This document shows, in pieces, positions 15,549 through 24,593 of a stretch of DNA of 32,282 nucleotides; the first letter of the stretch is position 1; every line of letters starts with the position of its first letter. The position numbers and the translations under genes are program-made. The DNA comes from Synergistaceae bacterium (GTDB lineage: Bacteria > Synergistota > Synergistia > Synergistales > Synergistaceae): NCBI GenBank assembly GCA_012727545.1, contig JAAYHA010000090.1, positions 1 to 32,282 on the forward strand, given 5' to 3'. Below the pieces are notes generated by a model, which saw nothing but the letters and a program-made list of their open reading frames with translations, did not search any database and had not been told where the DNA came from.

Positions 15549-17219
15549 TCATTCCGATGCCGCACCGTTCTGGCTTGTATTCAGCAGGGACCTTGCATGC
15601 TCCAGCGCTTCATAGGAATTATCATCGCCTGCAAGCATCCTTGCAATTTCTTTTTCACGATCTTCATCCATTATCATGAGGATTGAGGTATCTTCTCCAT
15701 CTCTCTTTACAAGGAAATGCTGATCTGCCATGGAGGCTATTGCGGCCTCGTGTGTAATGAGGATGGTCCTGCATCGTTTGGAAAGCTCTCTCAGTTTGTG
15801 TCCTGCCAACAATGCTGTTCTGCCTCCAAGACCTGCTTCTACCTCGTCAAATACAAGCGTCCCGGGAAGCCGGTCATCTCCCAGTGAGAGCTGGAGTGCG
15901 ATAAGTATCCTGCTGAGTTCTCCCCCTGAAGCTGTTTTGCCCACCGGCAGCGGAGATTGGTCCGGCATGCTTAGTTTGAAAGAGACAGCTTCTGCGCCGT
16001 TTGAACGAAGTTTGACTTGTTCCTCTATATCTATGGAAAAGTGAGCCTGCTCCATGGCTAGGTCCCTGAGGTGGCTGTTCACTCTCAAAGCAAGCTCAGC
16101 AGCCGCGTTTTTTCTTAATTTGCGAAGCTCTATCGCGAGGTTTTTTGTCTTTTTTTTCTTTTCCGCTGCGGCATTTTCGAGTTCATCAAGTTCTACATGG
16201 CTTTCTTTCAGCCATGCCATCTCCTCTTTTGCTTTATTTGAGTATTCGATGAGCTGTCTGCAATTTACCAGATCAAGTGAACGCTTAAGTTTTCTGAGCA
16301 TGCCGATCTTTTTTTCAAGGCGTTCTTTTGCTTCTTCTATGCTTCCTTCAGCAGAAAGATCGTGCAGCTCTTTTTGAAGCATCCTGGCTACTGACTGGCA
16401 TGAAATGAGCATGTTTTCGATGCTCTCTTTCCAGATTTCTCTCTTTGAAGGAGATGATTCGTATATATCCCTGCATACTGATTCAAGTTCTTCTATTAGT
16501 CCACCGCAGGCGGTACCGCCAGATAATCTTTCGTTAATTTCAGCAAGGGCCGCTTTTTTTGTCTCCTTTGTATCCAGTTCTTTAAGTTCCGCTTCCCATT
16601 TTTTTTCGCTTTCTTCGTCTATTTCAAGCGCTTTTATCATTTGCAGAACGGTTTCCGCGCCTTGGTAAAGTTCTTCTGTCTCTTCCCGTCTTTTTTTCAG
16701 TCCGACGATTTTGCGCTCAGTGGCTATGGTTTCGCAGAATGTTTTCTCAAGCTCTTTTTTTACCTGGTCCAGAAGGTCTCCCCCGCAGGAATCTACAAGG
16801 TCCAGCTGTATTGCAGGATCAATAAGTCCAAGCTGAGCAAACTGGCTCTGGATGACAAGTTCCTTCTCCATTGCCGAAGAGAGCAGGTTAAGTGATACGG
16901 GGTTGTTTTGGATCATGCTTCTGCCCCTGCCGTTACGGCTGAACTGACGTCTGACGATAAGAGTGCCGTCCTGGGGCTGGTATTCCTGATCAAGACCGGG
17001 GATACGGTCGGCAGAGAGAGTCATCAGAACGTCAGCGGAGTCTTCAAGTGCATGTATGTAGTTTGTATGGGCACGTTTTCCGGAGATGAATTCCATTGCC
17101 CGAACGAGGCTGCTCTTGCCCGAGCCGCTTTCTCCTGTTATTACAATGAAGTCACCTTTTAGCGATAATTCGGCTTCTTTGATGCCGCCGACTCCACGGA
17201 CGCGGATCTCTTCTATCAA
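15549..17219 (-). CDS. recN: DNA repair protein RecN
   Basis: An SMC-like ATPase for double-strand break repair. The 556-residue protein has the Walker A ITGESGSGKSS near residue 30, a long central coiled coil (about 150-370, rich in Glu and Lys), the ABC signature TASGGELSRILIAL and Walker B TLVFDEVEAGLGG. It starts with TTG, with GGGGGAG inside the end of nadK about 9 nt upstream, so translation follows nadK closely. It is the last gene of the xseB-to-recN run. Confidence 0.96.
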   Translation of the reverse strand: MIEEIRVRGVGGIKEAELSLKGDFIVITGESGSGKSSLVRAMEFISGKRAHTNYIHALEDSADVLMTLSADRIPGLDQEYQPQDGTLIVRRQFSRNGRGRSMIQNNPVSLNLLSSAMEKELVIQSQFAQLGLIDPAIQLDLVDSCGGDLLDQVKKELEKTFCETIATERKIVGLKKRREETEELYQGAETVLQMIKALEIDEESEKKWEAELKELDTKETKKAALAEINERLSGGTACGGLIEELESVCRDIYESSPSKREIWKESIENMLISCQSVARMLQKELHDLSAEGSIEEAKERLEKKIGMLRKLKRSLDLVNCRQLIEYSNKAKEEMAWLKESHVELDELENAAAEKKKKTKNLAIELRKLRKNAAAELALRVNSHLRDLAMEQAHFSIDIEEQVKLRSNGAEAVSFKLSMPDQSPLPVGKTASGGELSRILIALQLSLGDDRLPGTLVFDEVEAGLGGRTALLAGHKLRELSKRCRTILITHEAAIASMADQHFLVKRDGEDTSILMIMDEDREKEIARMLAGDDNSYEALEHARSLLNTSQNGAASE

Positions 17220-17221
17220 TA

Positions 17222-18103
17222 TCAGTCTCCCCCGTCAGTAATGCCGTTGAAGCCCCAGCGAAGTTTTTCCCTGAGAAGGTCGTAGTAGCTCCTGTCTTTG
17301 AGCTGAATGATGTTGATATGTATGTCAGGATCCAGCATTGCTTCAAGGTGATCATCCGGCAGCAGTTCGTAACAGAGCTGTCCGTCCTGGGTGAGGATGA
17401 GGTTCCTGTTGTCTCCCTTAGGTGTTACATAAGCCCTGTCAGTGCCGCTAAGGACTACGGGGCGCGCGTAAAGAGTATGCGCGCATATCGGTGCAAGAAG
17501 CATGCATGGAACATGAGGCGGAACTATGGGGCCGCCTGCCGAAAGGGCATATGCTGTAGACCCTGTAGGGGTAGATAGGATAAGTCCGTCAGCAAGGAAG
17601 AGAGAAAGTATCTCATCCCCTACTCTTACTTCAAGGTCGATGACCCTCGCAAGGTTTCCCTTTGAAATGACAAGGTCGTTGAGTGCGTGAAGTTCGTATA
17701 CGACACGTTCTCCCCTCCATACGAGACCCTTTATCAGATGTCTCTGCTGAAGCATGAAGTTGTTTTCCAGTATCGAGGTGATATCTTCCTTGGCACATTC
17801 CGGGTCTCCTGTAGCAAGGAAGCCCAGTCTTCCCAAATTTATTCCGTAAAGGGGGATAGGGTATCCGAAAGTATATCTGGCTGCTCGCAGAAAAGTGCCG
17901 TCTCCACCCAGTATTACAGCGAACTCAACATCTTCTCTCCAAACATTGTCGGGAGTTTCCGGTATGCTCAGTGCTGATGCTTCGTGCGGAGGAAGCATAA
18001 AATTGATCCCGCTCTCCCTGCCCCATGCATAGAGCTTAGCGGCAAGGTTGATCGCTTCAGGTTTTTGCGTGTTAAAAAGAAGCCCGATGTTGTTTGTCTT
18101 CAT
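17222..18103 (-). CDS. nadK: NAD kinase
   Basis: Phosphorylates NAD to NADP. The 293-residue protein carries the GGDGT motif (AVILGGDGTFLRAAR), the YGINLGRLGFLA block, and the second conserved block TPTGSTAYALSAGGPIV followed by H-A-L type residues (ICAHTL). It lies 16 nt after tlyA and 2 nt before recN. The dxs-tlyA-nadK-recN order is seen in many bacteria. Confidence 0.96.
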   Translation of the reverse strand: MKTNNIGLLFNTQKPEAINLAAKLYAWGRESGINFMLPPHEASALSIPETPDNVWREDVEFAVILGGDGTFLRAARYTFGYPIPLYGINLGRLGFLATGDPECAKEDITSILENNFMLQQRHLIKGLVWRGERVVYELHALNDLVISKGNLARVIDLEVRVGDEILSLFLADGLILSTPTGSTAYALSAGGPIVPPHVPCMLLAPICAHTLYARPVVLSGTDRAYVTPKGDNRNLILTQDGQLCYELLPDDHLEAMLDPDIHINIIQLKDRSYYDLLREKLRWGFNGITDGGD

Positions 18104-18119
18104 TTGATGTCGCCTGCCT

Positions 18120-18935
18120 TTACTGTGTAGCTTCGTGTGCTTCTTCGACCAGTTTCATAAAGTCTATATTAACATGTTTCAATATTGTATTGCTCTTTGT
18201 CCCTAAAAGAAAGAGAAATTCTATGTTGCCCTCAGGTCCTTTGATTGGGGAATAAGTGGCGTTAAAAAGGTCAAGGTCTGTCTCTGTATCAATGAATGAC
18301 GCAAGGTCCCTTAATGTTTCCTCATGCAGAAGCGGGTCATGGACTACTCCCCTTCCAACTTTATCTCTTCCGACCTCGAACTGTGGCTTTACCAGAACTA
18401 TCATCGTGCTCTCTTTGCCCAGCAGTGACTCCAGCGGCTTTAAAAGAAGCTTCAGCGATATGAAAGAGGCGTCAGATACTATCATTTCAACTTTTTCGCC
18501 TTCAAACATCTCCAAGGTAAGATGGCGGGCGTTAGTCCTTTCCATGACGACGACCCTTGGGTCGTTTCTCAGTTTCCAGGCAAGCTGTCCGTACCCCACG
18601 TCAACAGCGAAAACTTTTTTTGCCTCTCTGGAAAGCAGCACATCGGTAAATCCACCTGTTGAAGCTCCTACGTCGATGCAGGTCAGACCTGAAGGGTCGA
18701 TATCAAAGTGATCCAATGCTCTGATCAGTTTATGGGCTCCCCTGCTTACCCATTCCTTCTCAGGGGCATCCACGCTTATATTGGAATCAAAAGGTACCAT
18801 TGATGCAGTTTTCTTTATCGTTATCCCTTCAACTTGAACCCTTCCCTCTTCAATGTAGTTCTGGGCAAGAGTACGTGAAAGGAGCATCTGTCTGTCTACG
18901 ATCAGCTTATCAAGCCTCACAAGTTTTTTTTTCAT
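18120..18935 (-). CDS. tlyA: TlyA-family rRNA methyltransferase / hemolysin A homologue
   Basis: An N-terminal S4 RNA-binding domain (about 6-65, RLDKLIVDRQMLLSR) is fused to an FtsJ-like methyltransferase domain with the SAM motif CIDVGASTGGFTDVLL and the VKPQFEVGR motif. Family members 2'-O-methylate rRNA; in mycobacteria this gives capreomycin sensitivity. Which nucleotide is modified here is unknown. The start overlaps the dxs stop by 4 nt. Confidence 0.94.
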   Translation of the reverse strand: MKKKLVRLDKLIVDRQMLLSRTLAQNYIEEGRVQVEGITIKKTASMVPFDSNISVDAPEKEWVSRGAHKLIRALDHFDIDPSGLTCIDVGASTGGFTDVLLSREAKKVFAVDVGYGQLAWKLRNDPRVVVMERTNARHLTLEMFEGEKVEMIVSDASFISLKLLLKPLESLLGKESTMIVLVKPQFEVGRDKVGRGVVHDPLLHEETLRDLASFIDTETDLDLFNATYSPIKGPEGNIEFLFLLGTKSNTILKHVNIDFMKLVEEAHEATQ

Positions 18936-20806
18936 TTTAATCTCTTAATTGCAGTGATTATGTTTTCCGGTGTAAGTCCACATTCGGTCCATTGCTCTGA
19001 TCTTGTTGCATGGGAGATGTATCTGTCCGGTACTCCAATGTTGATGACAGTGCAGTTCGGATGGTTGTTGCATGCGTGATCCGATATTATCTTTCCGGAT
19101 CCCCCGTTCAGGAAATTTTCTTCAGCTGTGACAACGATACTGTGCTCTTTTAGTATTTCAGAAATGCCGTCAATGTCCAATGGTTTGATAAACCTAAGGT
19201 CGACTACGGTGGGTGTTATCCCTTCTTCTGCACGAAGTTTTTCAGCGGTATTAAGCATGAGCTCAACGGTGCTGCCGATTCCGATAAGGCATACGTCTTT
19301 TCCGCCTGCCATGAGTTCGATCTTTCCCCATCCCGCAGGGATCCTTTCCTGACTGCCCTCGGCCTGTATGGATCGGGGCGCCTTCCCTCTGGGGTATCTG
19401 ACAGCCATCGGGGATCCCGTTTCAAGCCAACCGTTTACAAAAAACCTCAGGTCCACAGCATCTCTAGGGGCTGCTATTGTGATTTCCGGCATTGCACTGA
19501 GCCATGGTACATCAAGCAGTCCATGATGGGTCTCTCCATCCTCACCTACAAGTCCAGCTCTGTCGATACCAATAAATACGGGCAGTTTTGAAAGGCATAT
19601 ATCATGCATTACCTGGTCAGCAGCTCTTTGAAGGAACGTAGAGTATATACAGACTGCGGGTCTCATGCCCCCAGCGGCCATGCCCGCCGCAAAGGTCAGC
19701 ATATGTTCCTCTGCAATTCCTACATCAAAGAATCTGTCGGGAAATTTTTCTGCAAACCCGTTTAGTTTGGTCCCGTCTGTCATAGCAGCAGTGCAGACAG
19801 CGATACGTGGGTCGTGGCAGGCAGCCTCTGTAAGTGTTCCGGACATAACTTCACTCCATGAGGGCTGTGAAGCCTGCTTGTGATTTTGCGGTGCGTCAAG
19901 CGGAGTGTTCGGACCGATCCCGTGGAAGAAGGGTGCGTTATTCTCTGCCTCACAGCACCCCTTGCCTTTTTTAGTCAGGACATGTATCAGCACCGGTTCC
20001 TTGTAATGCCTGGCAAGCCGGAAAACTTCCTCCATCTCCTCAATGTTATGCCCGTCAAAGGGACCCCAGTAACTTATGCCAAGTTCTTCAAATATATTTG
20101 TCGGAAGAAGGAGCGACTTGAGTTTGGACTTGATCTTTTTTAGGGCATCCTCCAGTGCGTCTCCCCTCTTCAACGTATGGCACTGGTCCTTTATGAAATC
20201 TTTGACCTTAAGATACGTCGGGTTTACAGAGAGGCGGGCCAGATGTCCTGCCATCCCGCCTATCCTCGGGTTTATTGACATCTTGTTGTCGTTAAGGACG
20301 ATTATTATCTTTGTTTTGGTGCTTTCAACACAGTTGAGAGCCTCGAAAGAGACTCCGTTAAGAAGGGCCCCGTCGCCTATCACAGCAACAACTTCATGCT
20401 TCTGGCAGCTTATGTCCCTTGCCTTGGCGTATCCCATTGCTGCAGAAATCGAAGTGCTGCTGTGTCCGGTTGTAAAAAAATCATACGAGCTTTCTCCCAT
20501 CCTGGGAAAGCCTGCGATTCCGCCCTTGGTCCGGAGTGTATGAAAGCGGTCCATCCTCTTTGTAAGTATTTTATAAGCATATGACTGATGTCCTACGTCA
20601 AAAATGATTTTATCTCTGTCGGGGTCGAATGCCCTTAAGAGAGCAACAGTGAGTTCCACGGCCCCCAGCGAAGATGCCAGGTGCCCGCCGTTCTTCAGTG
20701 TTACCTGAAGGATCATTTCCCTAATCTCACAGCTTAATTTATTCAACTCACTGTAGGTGAGACCGTTGAGACCTCTGAAATCCCTTACTGATCCAAGCAT
20801 GCTCAT
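18932..20806 (-). CDS. dxs: 1-deoxy-D-xylulose-5-phosphate synthase
   Basis: A thiamine diphosphate enzyme that condenses pyruvate and glyceraldehyde 3-phosphate in the first step of the non-mevalonate isoprenoid pathway. The 624-residue sequence has FDVGHQSYAYKILT, the TPP motif GDGALLNGVSFEALN...NDNKMSI, the catalytic Glu in FFDVGIAEEHMLTFAAG and GLVGEDGETHHGLLD. The start has GGAGAGA upstream. It follows ispA with a terminator-like hairpin between, so both precursor and chain-length steps of isoprenoid synthesis are adjacent. Confidence 0.98.
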   Translation of the reverse strand: MSMLGSVRDFRGLNGLTYSELNKLSCEIREMILQVTLKNGGHLASSLGAVELTVALLRAFDPDRDKIIFDVGHQSYAYKILTKRMDRFHTLRTKGGIAGFPRMGESSYDFFTTGHSSTSISAAMGYAKARDISCQKHEVVAVIGDGALLNGVSFEALNCVESTKTKIIIVLNDNKMSINPRIGGMAGHLARLSVNPTYLKVKDFIKDQCHTLKRGDALEDALKKIKSKLKSLLLPTNIFEELGISYWGPFDGHNIEEMEEVFRLARHYKEPVLIHVLTKKGKGCCEAENNAPFFHGIGPNTPLDAPQNHKQASQPSWSEVMSGTLTEAACHDPRIAVCTAAMTDGTKLNGFAEKFPDRFFDVGIAEEHMLTFAAGMAAGGMRPAVCIYSTFLQRAADQVMHDICLSKLPVFIGIDRAGLVGEDGETHHGLLDVPWLSAMPEITIAAPRDAVDLRFFVNGWLETGSPMAVRYPRGKAPRSIQAEGSQERIPAGWGKIELMAGGKDVCLIGIGSTVELMLNTAEKLRAEEGITPTVVDLRFIKPLDIDGISEILKEHSIVVTAEENFLNGGSGKIISDHACNNHPNCTVINIGVPDRYISHATRSEQWTECGLTPENIITAIKRLK

Positions 20807-20853
20807 TTAGAATCTCTCCAAGTTTATATTATTGGGATCAGGCTTATTACCTG

Positions 20854-20883
20854 AAAAAAAGATGCCTGCCGGTACATCGGCAT
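20854..20883 (-). terminator. Terminator-like hairpin between ispA and dxs
   Basis: On the minus strand, ATGCC (20883-20879) pairs with GGCAT (20866-20862), or alternatively TGCCG with CGGCA. The stem is followed by C and seven T (20860-20854). It could reduce transcription from xseB-ispA into dxs. Confidence 0.6.
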
Positions 20884-20905
20884 GTCGTCATAATTATCTA
20901 ATGGA

Positions 20906-21814
20906 TCAATGTGTCCTCCTCAGCAGATATTCTGTGAATTGAGGAAGAAAATCATCTTCAGGAAGTATCTTCAGTATTGAGTTCTTTGCAAGCATTGTCT
21001 CCACTTCTGCCATTTTCGCGGCTTTCTCCATCCCGTATACCGAAACATGAGTTATCTTTCCCTGTTCGGCATCCTTTCCGGGCGTTTTGCCAAGCTCTTC
21101 GGCTGTGCTGGATACATCGAGGATATCATCTATTATCTGGAACGCAGAACCTATGTGTGTGCCATACTCGTAACAGCAGCTGAGAAAATTTTCATCGTCG
21201 GTCCCGAGTGCCGCTCCCCCTGTAACTGCTGCCCTTATCAGCGTGCCGGTCTTAAGCGCGGCTATTTTTCGTACGTAGTCAGGGTCGTTGGCGGCAGGAG
21301 CTGTGTCCATGTCCAGGACCTGTCCTCCGCATACTCCGGCCGGTCCTATAGCGCTGCTGAATATCTGCATTGCCCTCAGTAGTTTGTGAGGTTCAACGTT
21401 TTTGCTGTGGCATAAGGGGAATTCAAGCGAAAGGGCAAGCAGCGCGTCGCCTGCAAGCACAGCAAGAGTCTCTCCAAAAACAGCGTGGTTGGAAGGTTTT
21501 CCTCTTCTCATGTCGTCATTATCCATACAGGGAAGGTCGTCATGGATAAGAGTTGCTGTATGGAGCATCTCAAAGCCAAGGGCCAAAGGGAGTGCATCTT
21601 TGAGAACGCATCCTGATCTTTCTGCCGCGGCAAGGCATAAAACAGGGCGAAGCCTCTTTCCTCCCGCAAAAAGCGAGTAATCCATTGACTCCCTGAGTTT
21701 TTCCGGAACGCCACTGTTTCTCAGCCCTGCAGATGCTTCGAGATAGTCTTCGAAAATATCCCTGTAGCGTTGAAATTCTTTTTTTACCTTTAGATCAGCT
21801 TCGGTCTTGCGCAT
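20906..21814 (-). CDS. ispA: Polyprenyl synthetase (farnesyl/geranylgeranyl diphosphate synthase type)
   Basis: A short-chain trans-prenyltransferase. The 302-residue protein has the first aspartate-rich motif in LIHDDLPCMDNDDMRRG, the second in FQIIDDILDVSS, GGKRLRPVL near the N-terminus and a KTGTLI segment. Product length (C15 or C20) cannot be assigned from sequence, so the symbol follows the usual name in the xseB-ispA-dxs context. The start is 2 nt after the xseB stop. Confidence 0.93.
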   Translation of the reverse strand: MRKTEADLKVKKEFQRYRDIFEDYLEASAGLRNSGVPEKLRESMDYSLFAGGKRLRPVLCLAAAERSGCVLKDALPLALGFEMLHTATLIHDDLPCMDNDDMRRGKPSNHAVFGETLAVLAGDALLALSLEFPLCHSKNVEPHKLLRAMQIFSSAIGPAGVCGGQVLDMDTAPAANDPDYVRKIAALKTGTLIRAAVTGGAALGTDDENFLSCCYEYGTHIGSAFQIIDDILDVSSTAEELGKTPGKDAEQGKITHVSVYGMEKAAKMAEVETMLAKNSILKILPEDDFLPQFTEYLLRRTH

Positions 21815-21816
21815 TA

Positions 21817-22032
21817 TCAGGCATCCTCTTTCTTCTGAGGCTCGAAGGGAACTTCCCCGTCATCAGCCAGAAGCGCTACCTTCTGTTTTGCTTCTTCTAG
21901 GTAAGCCCGGCAATCCCTTACCAGACCTATTCCCTTCTCAAATTCGGAAAGGGCGTCTTCGAGAGGAAGGGCGTCTCCTTCCAGCTTGCGTAGTATTTTG
22001 TCCAGTTCTGCCATTTTTTCGCTGAAGTTCAT
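21817..22032 (-). CDS. xseB: Exodeoxyribonuclease VII small subunit
   Basis: A 71-residue helical protein with the family pattern MAELDKILRKLEGDALPLED followed by ALSEFEKGIGLVRDC. Several copies assemble with the large subunit XseA to degrade single-stranded DNA. xseA, often the upstream neighbour, is not in this window because rpmB occupies that place on the other strand. A GGAGG site precedes the start. Confidence 0.92.
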   Translation of the reverse strand: MNFSEKMAELDKILRKLEGDALPLEDALSEFEKGIGLVRDCRAYLEEAKQKVALLADDGEVPFEPQKKEDA

Positions 22033-22055
22033 CTATTTTCCTCCAATACTTTTAG

Positions 22056-22085
22056 TTGCAAGATTTTAATATCCTATGATACAAT
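22056..22085 (+). promoter_or_regulatory. Putative promoter of rpmB
   Basis: TTGCAA (22056-22061) and TACAAT (22080-22085) are spaced by 18 nt, giving a 5' leader of about 34 nt before rpmB. Confidence 0.6.
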
Positions 22086-22105
22086 GCACAGGTTGGATGT
22101 TCCAA
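22076..22105 (-). promoter_or_regulatory. Putative promoter of the xseB operon, overlapping the rpmB promoter
   Basis: On the minus strand, TTGGAA (22105-22100) and TATCAT (22081-22076) are spaced by 18 nt. Its -10 box overlaps the -10 box of the divergent rpmB promoter. Confidence 0.5.
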
Positions 22106-22125
22106 GGTATAAGGGGGGAATAAAA

Positions 22126-22320
22126 ATGTCCAAGTTCTGTGATTGCTGCGGTCGCGGACCGGCGACGGGAAATGCCGTTAGCCACTCTAACCGTCACACA
22201 AGGCGTCGTTGGCTCATAAATCTTCAGAGTGTACGCATTGATGTAGGCGGCGGAGAGACACGCAAACTTCATATATGCACGAAGTGCCTCCGTTCCGGTA
22301 AAGTCCAAAGAGCCGTTTAG
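22126..22320 (+). CDS. rpmB: 50S ribosomal protein L28
   Basis: A 64-residue L28 starting MSKFCDCCGRGPATGNAVSHS, with HTRRRW and RKLHICTKCLRSGKV. It is the zinc-binding form, with CxxC pairs at both ends (CDCC and CTKC). AAGGGGGG lies 7 nt before the ATG. A longer in-frame start at 22084 is rejected because it precedes the ribosome site and adds unconserved residues. The gene stands alone between two minus-strand operons, with its own promoter and terminator. Confidence 0.97.
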   Translation: MSKFCDCCGRGPATGNAVSHSNRHTRRRWLINLQSVRIDVGGGETRKLHICTKCLRSGKVQRAV

Positions 22321-22336
22321 TAAACGGCTCTTTTTT
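22308..22336 (+). terminator. Intrinsic terminator of rpmB, overlapping its stop codon
   Basis: GAGCCGTTT (22310-22318) pairs with AAACGGCTC (22322-22330), followed by six T (22331-22336). The rpmB stop codon TAG lies at the loop. A shorter T run on the other side may also serve ftsK. Confidence 0.93.
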
Positions 22337-22354
22337 CTTGTCACTCTTACCTTT

Positions 22355-24592
22355 TTAGTAGCCATTTTTAGCATTTGTGATCATATCCCTCGCCTCATCC
22401 TCGTCTACAAGGATCTCGCGAGGCTTAGATCCGTCTGCCGGACCGACGATGCCCATCAATTCCATCATGTCTATCAGTCGTGATGCCCTCGAAAAACCGA
22501 CCCTGAGCCTCCGCTGAAGGCCGCTTGCAGACGCTATGCCTGTTGACATAACAGTTTCCACAGCATCTTCCAGCAGGTCGTCGTCAAATGCGGCAGAGTT
22601 ATCCATGCCTGAGGGTCCATTCCCCTGTTTGTCTATTTCGATAAAATCAGGAAGTCCAAAAAGATTTACAAGGTAGTTGAGCCAGACGCAAAGCACCTGT
22701 TCATCTACCCATGGTGACTGGATCCTTATGGGTTTTGGGTGTCTGGTAGAGAGGAAGAGCATATCTCCCTTTCCGAGCAGTTTTTCTGCCCCTGAACAGT
22801 CTATAATAGTTCTTGAATCGACCGAACTGGGAAGTGTAAAGGCGACCCTCGCCGGGATATTCGCTTTTATAAGGCCGGTGATAACGTTTACAGAAGGCCT
22901 CTGGGTAGCCAGTATCAGATGAATGCCGGTAGCCCTTGCCATCTGGGCGAGTCTGCATATATATTCTTCGACTTCCTTGGGAGCCGTCATCATCAGGTCT
23001 GCAAGTTCATCAACCACTATTACTATGTGTGGAAGCCTATCCTTGGGTATTACCTTCTTGTTGAAGTTTTCAAGGTTTCTTACCCTTGCCTTTGCGAACA
23101 TTGTGTAGCGGGATTCCATCTCCCGTATTGCCCATGCAAGCACGTGAACAGCCTTCTTTGCGTCAGTGACGGGAGGAGTAAGAAGATGTGGAAGCTTGTC
23201 GTATATTGCCATTTCGACCCTTTTGGGGTCGACCAGTATCATTCTTAGCTCATCAGGGGCCCTCATTGAACATAGACCGACTATACATGAGTTGATAAAA
23301 ACACTTTTTCCCGAGCCTGTCGTTCCTGCAACAAGAAGATGAGGAAGTTCCTCAAGGCCTGTGATGACAGAATCACCGTTTACCGCGACTCCGAACGGCA
23401 GGGGAAGTGCTGCGTCAGACTCCTGGTAAGCAGGGTCCTCAATGATCGTCCTAAGAGGTATCCCCCTGCGTCTGGGGTTTGGGATCTCAATGCCTACGTA
23501 GGGTTTTCCCGGAATGGGAGCCTCGATCCTTAAACTGGGCACTGCCATGGCAAGTGCTATGTCATTAGAAAGTACTGCAACTTTGTTTACCTTTATGCCC
23601 GGTGCAAGCTGGATCCTGAACTGGATAACAGTTGGACCAACAAGGATCTCTGCAAGCCTTGCATCAATGTTGAACTGTTTGAGAGCTTTTATTATTTTGT
23701 CACCCAGGGGCATGGATTTTTCTTCGTCCATCTCCCCTTCATGGGACTCTTCATTTCCGAATATTTCTATCGGAGGAGGAAAGACGCCCTGCTCGATCCC
23801 ATCATATAAAGGATCTCGGTCCAGGTTGAACTCAGGATCCTGTACCTGTACACCGGAATATACAGAAGCTTCTGACCCTTGCAGGCCTAACCCTGTAACA
23901 GTAACAGGCGGCTCATCTATATCTTCTCCGGCCGGTCCGAAGTAATCCGAGCCCTCATATTCAGAAATATTGATCGCCTCATCCCGGGATGTTTTTTCCG
24001 ACAAATGTTCTCCTGAACCCTTCGCCTTTTTCTGGAAAAGAGTGAATATGGATGAACCGGGCAGTTTTATATTAGAGAAAATAGGAATATTGTAAAGTAA
24101 AATAGAAATATAGATTGAAAGAGCTCCAGCTATAAATGTGCCGAATGCTCCAAGCATTGAGAATGCCTGCTCAGCGAAAGAATTTCCGAATTTTCCCGGA
24201 GAAAGCCACATCGGATAGTTTGTGTTATCTGATGTCATAGTGTTCAGCCCGAGGAGCAGGGATGCCGTTAAAAACAAAAGCAGGGTACCCGCAGACTGTC
24301 GTATGAGGTGTGGTACTTTTCTTGAAAGTAGCTTTGAAATGCTGAAATATAGTGCAAAAAGGATGGGTATTATAGAAGAACCGCCGACCGTTTCAAGGAT
24401 CGCTGAAGATATATTCTTTCCCAGTGTGCCGGTCCAGGGGGTATAAAAAGATGCGGTAAGATAAAGAGAGATCAGTACAAGGACAATGTATGCAAGCCTT
24501 GTCCATGCTCCGCCGCCTGTAAGCTTTGCCTTTGTTTTTGGCTGACGTGAAGCAGGTTTTTCATCCCTCTTGCTTTTTTTTCCGAAGATCAT
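22355..24592 (-). CDS. ftsK: FtsK/SpoIIIE-family DNA translocase
   Basis: Pumps chromosomal DNA through the closing septum. The 745-residue protein has four transmembrane helices in the first 175 residues and an acidic linker to about residue 290. The motor follows, with Walker A VAGTTGSGKSVF (Lys near 429) and Walker B IVIVVDELADLMM. A C-terminal winged-helix gamma domain (SGLQRRLRVGFSRASRLIDM) reads polar DNA sequences. The ATG at 24592 has GAGG 6 nt upstream. A GTG at 24604 is in frame, but only 2 nt from a GGAGG. The gene start overlaps the tldD stop region. Confidence 0.96.
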   Translation of the reverse strand: MIFGKKSKRDEKPASRQPKTKAKLTGGGAWTRLAYIVLVLISLYLTASFYTPWTGTLGKNISSAILETVGGSSIIPILFALYFSISKLLSRKVPHLIRQSAGTLLLFLTASLLLGLNTMTSDNTNYPMWLSPGKFGNSFAEQAFSMLGAFGTFIAGALSIYISILLYNIPIFSNIKLPGSSIFTLFQKKAKGSGEHLSEKTSRDEAINISEYEGSDYFGPAGEDIDEPPVTVTGLGLQGSEASVYSGVQVQDPEFNLDRDPLYDGIEQGVFPPPIEIFGNEESHEGEMDEEKSMPLGDKIIKALKQFNIDARLAEILVGPTVIQFRIQLAPGIKVNKVAVLSNDIALAMAVPSLRIEAPIPGKPYVGIEIPNPRRRGIPLRTIIEDPAYQESDAALPLPFGVAVNGDSVITGLEELPHLLVAGTTGSGKSVFINSCIVGLCSMRAPDELRMILVDPKRVEMAIYDKLPHLLTPPVTDAKKAVHVLAWAIREMESRYTMFAKARVRNLENFNKKVIPKDRLPHIVIVVDELADLMMTAPKEVEEYICRLAQMARATGIHLILATQRPSVNVITGLIKANIPARVAFTLPSSVDSRTIIDCSGAEKLLGKGDMLFLSTRHPKPIRIQSPWVDEQVLCVWLNYLVNLFGLPDFIEIDKQGNGPSGMDNSAAFDDDLLEDAVETVMSTGIASASGLQRRLRVGFSRASRLIDMMELMGIVGPADGSKPREILVDEDEARDMITNAKNGY

Positions 24593-24593
24593 C

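Noticed and set aside
15267..15686. Long plus-strand reading frames opposite rplU/recN, and similar ones opposite obgE, dxs, ftsK and tldD.
   Set aside because: They are antisense shadows of well-supported genes and have no domain or ribosome site support.
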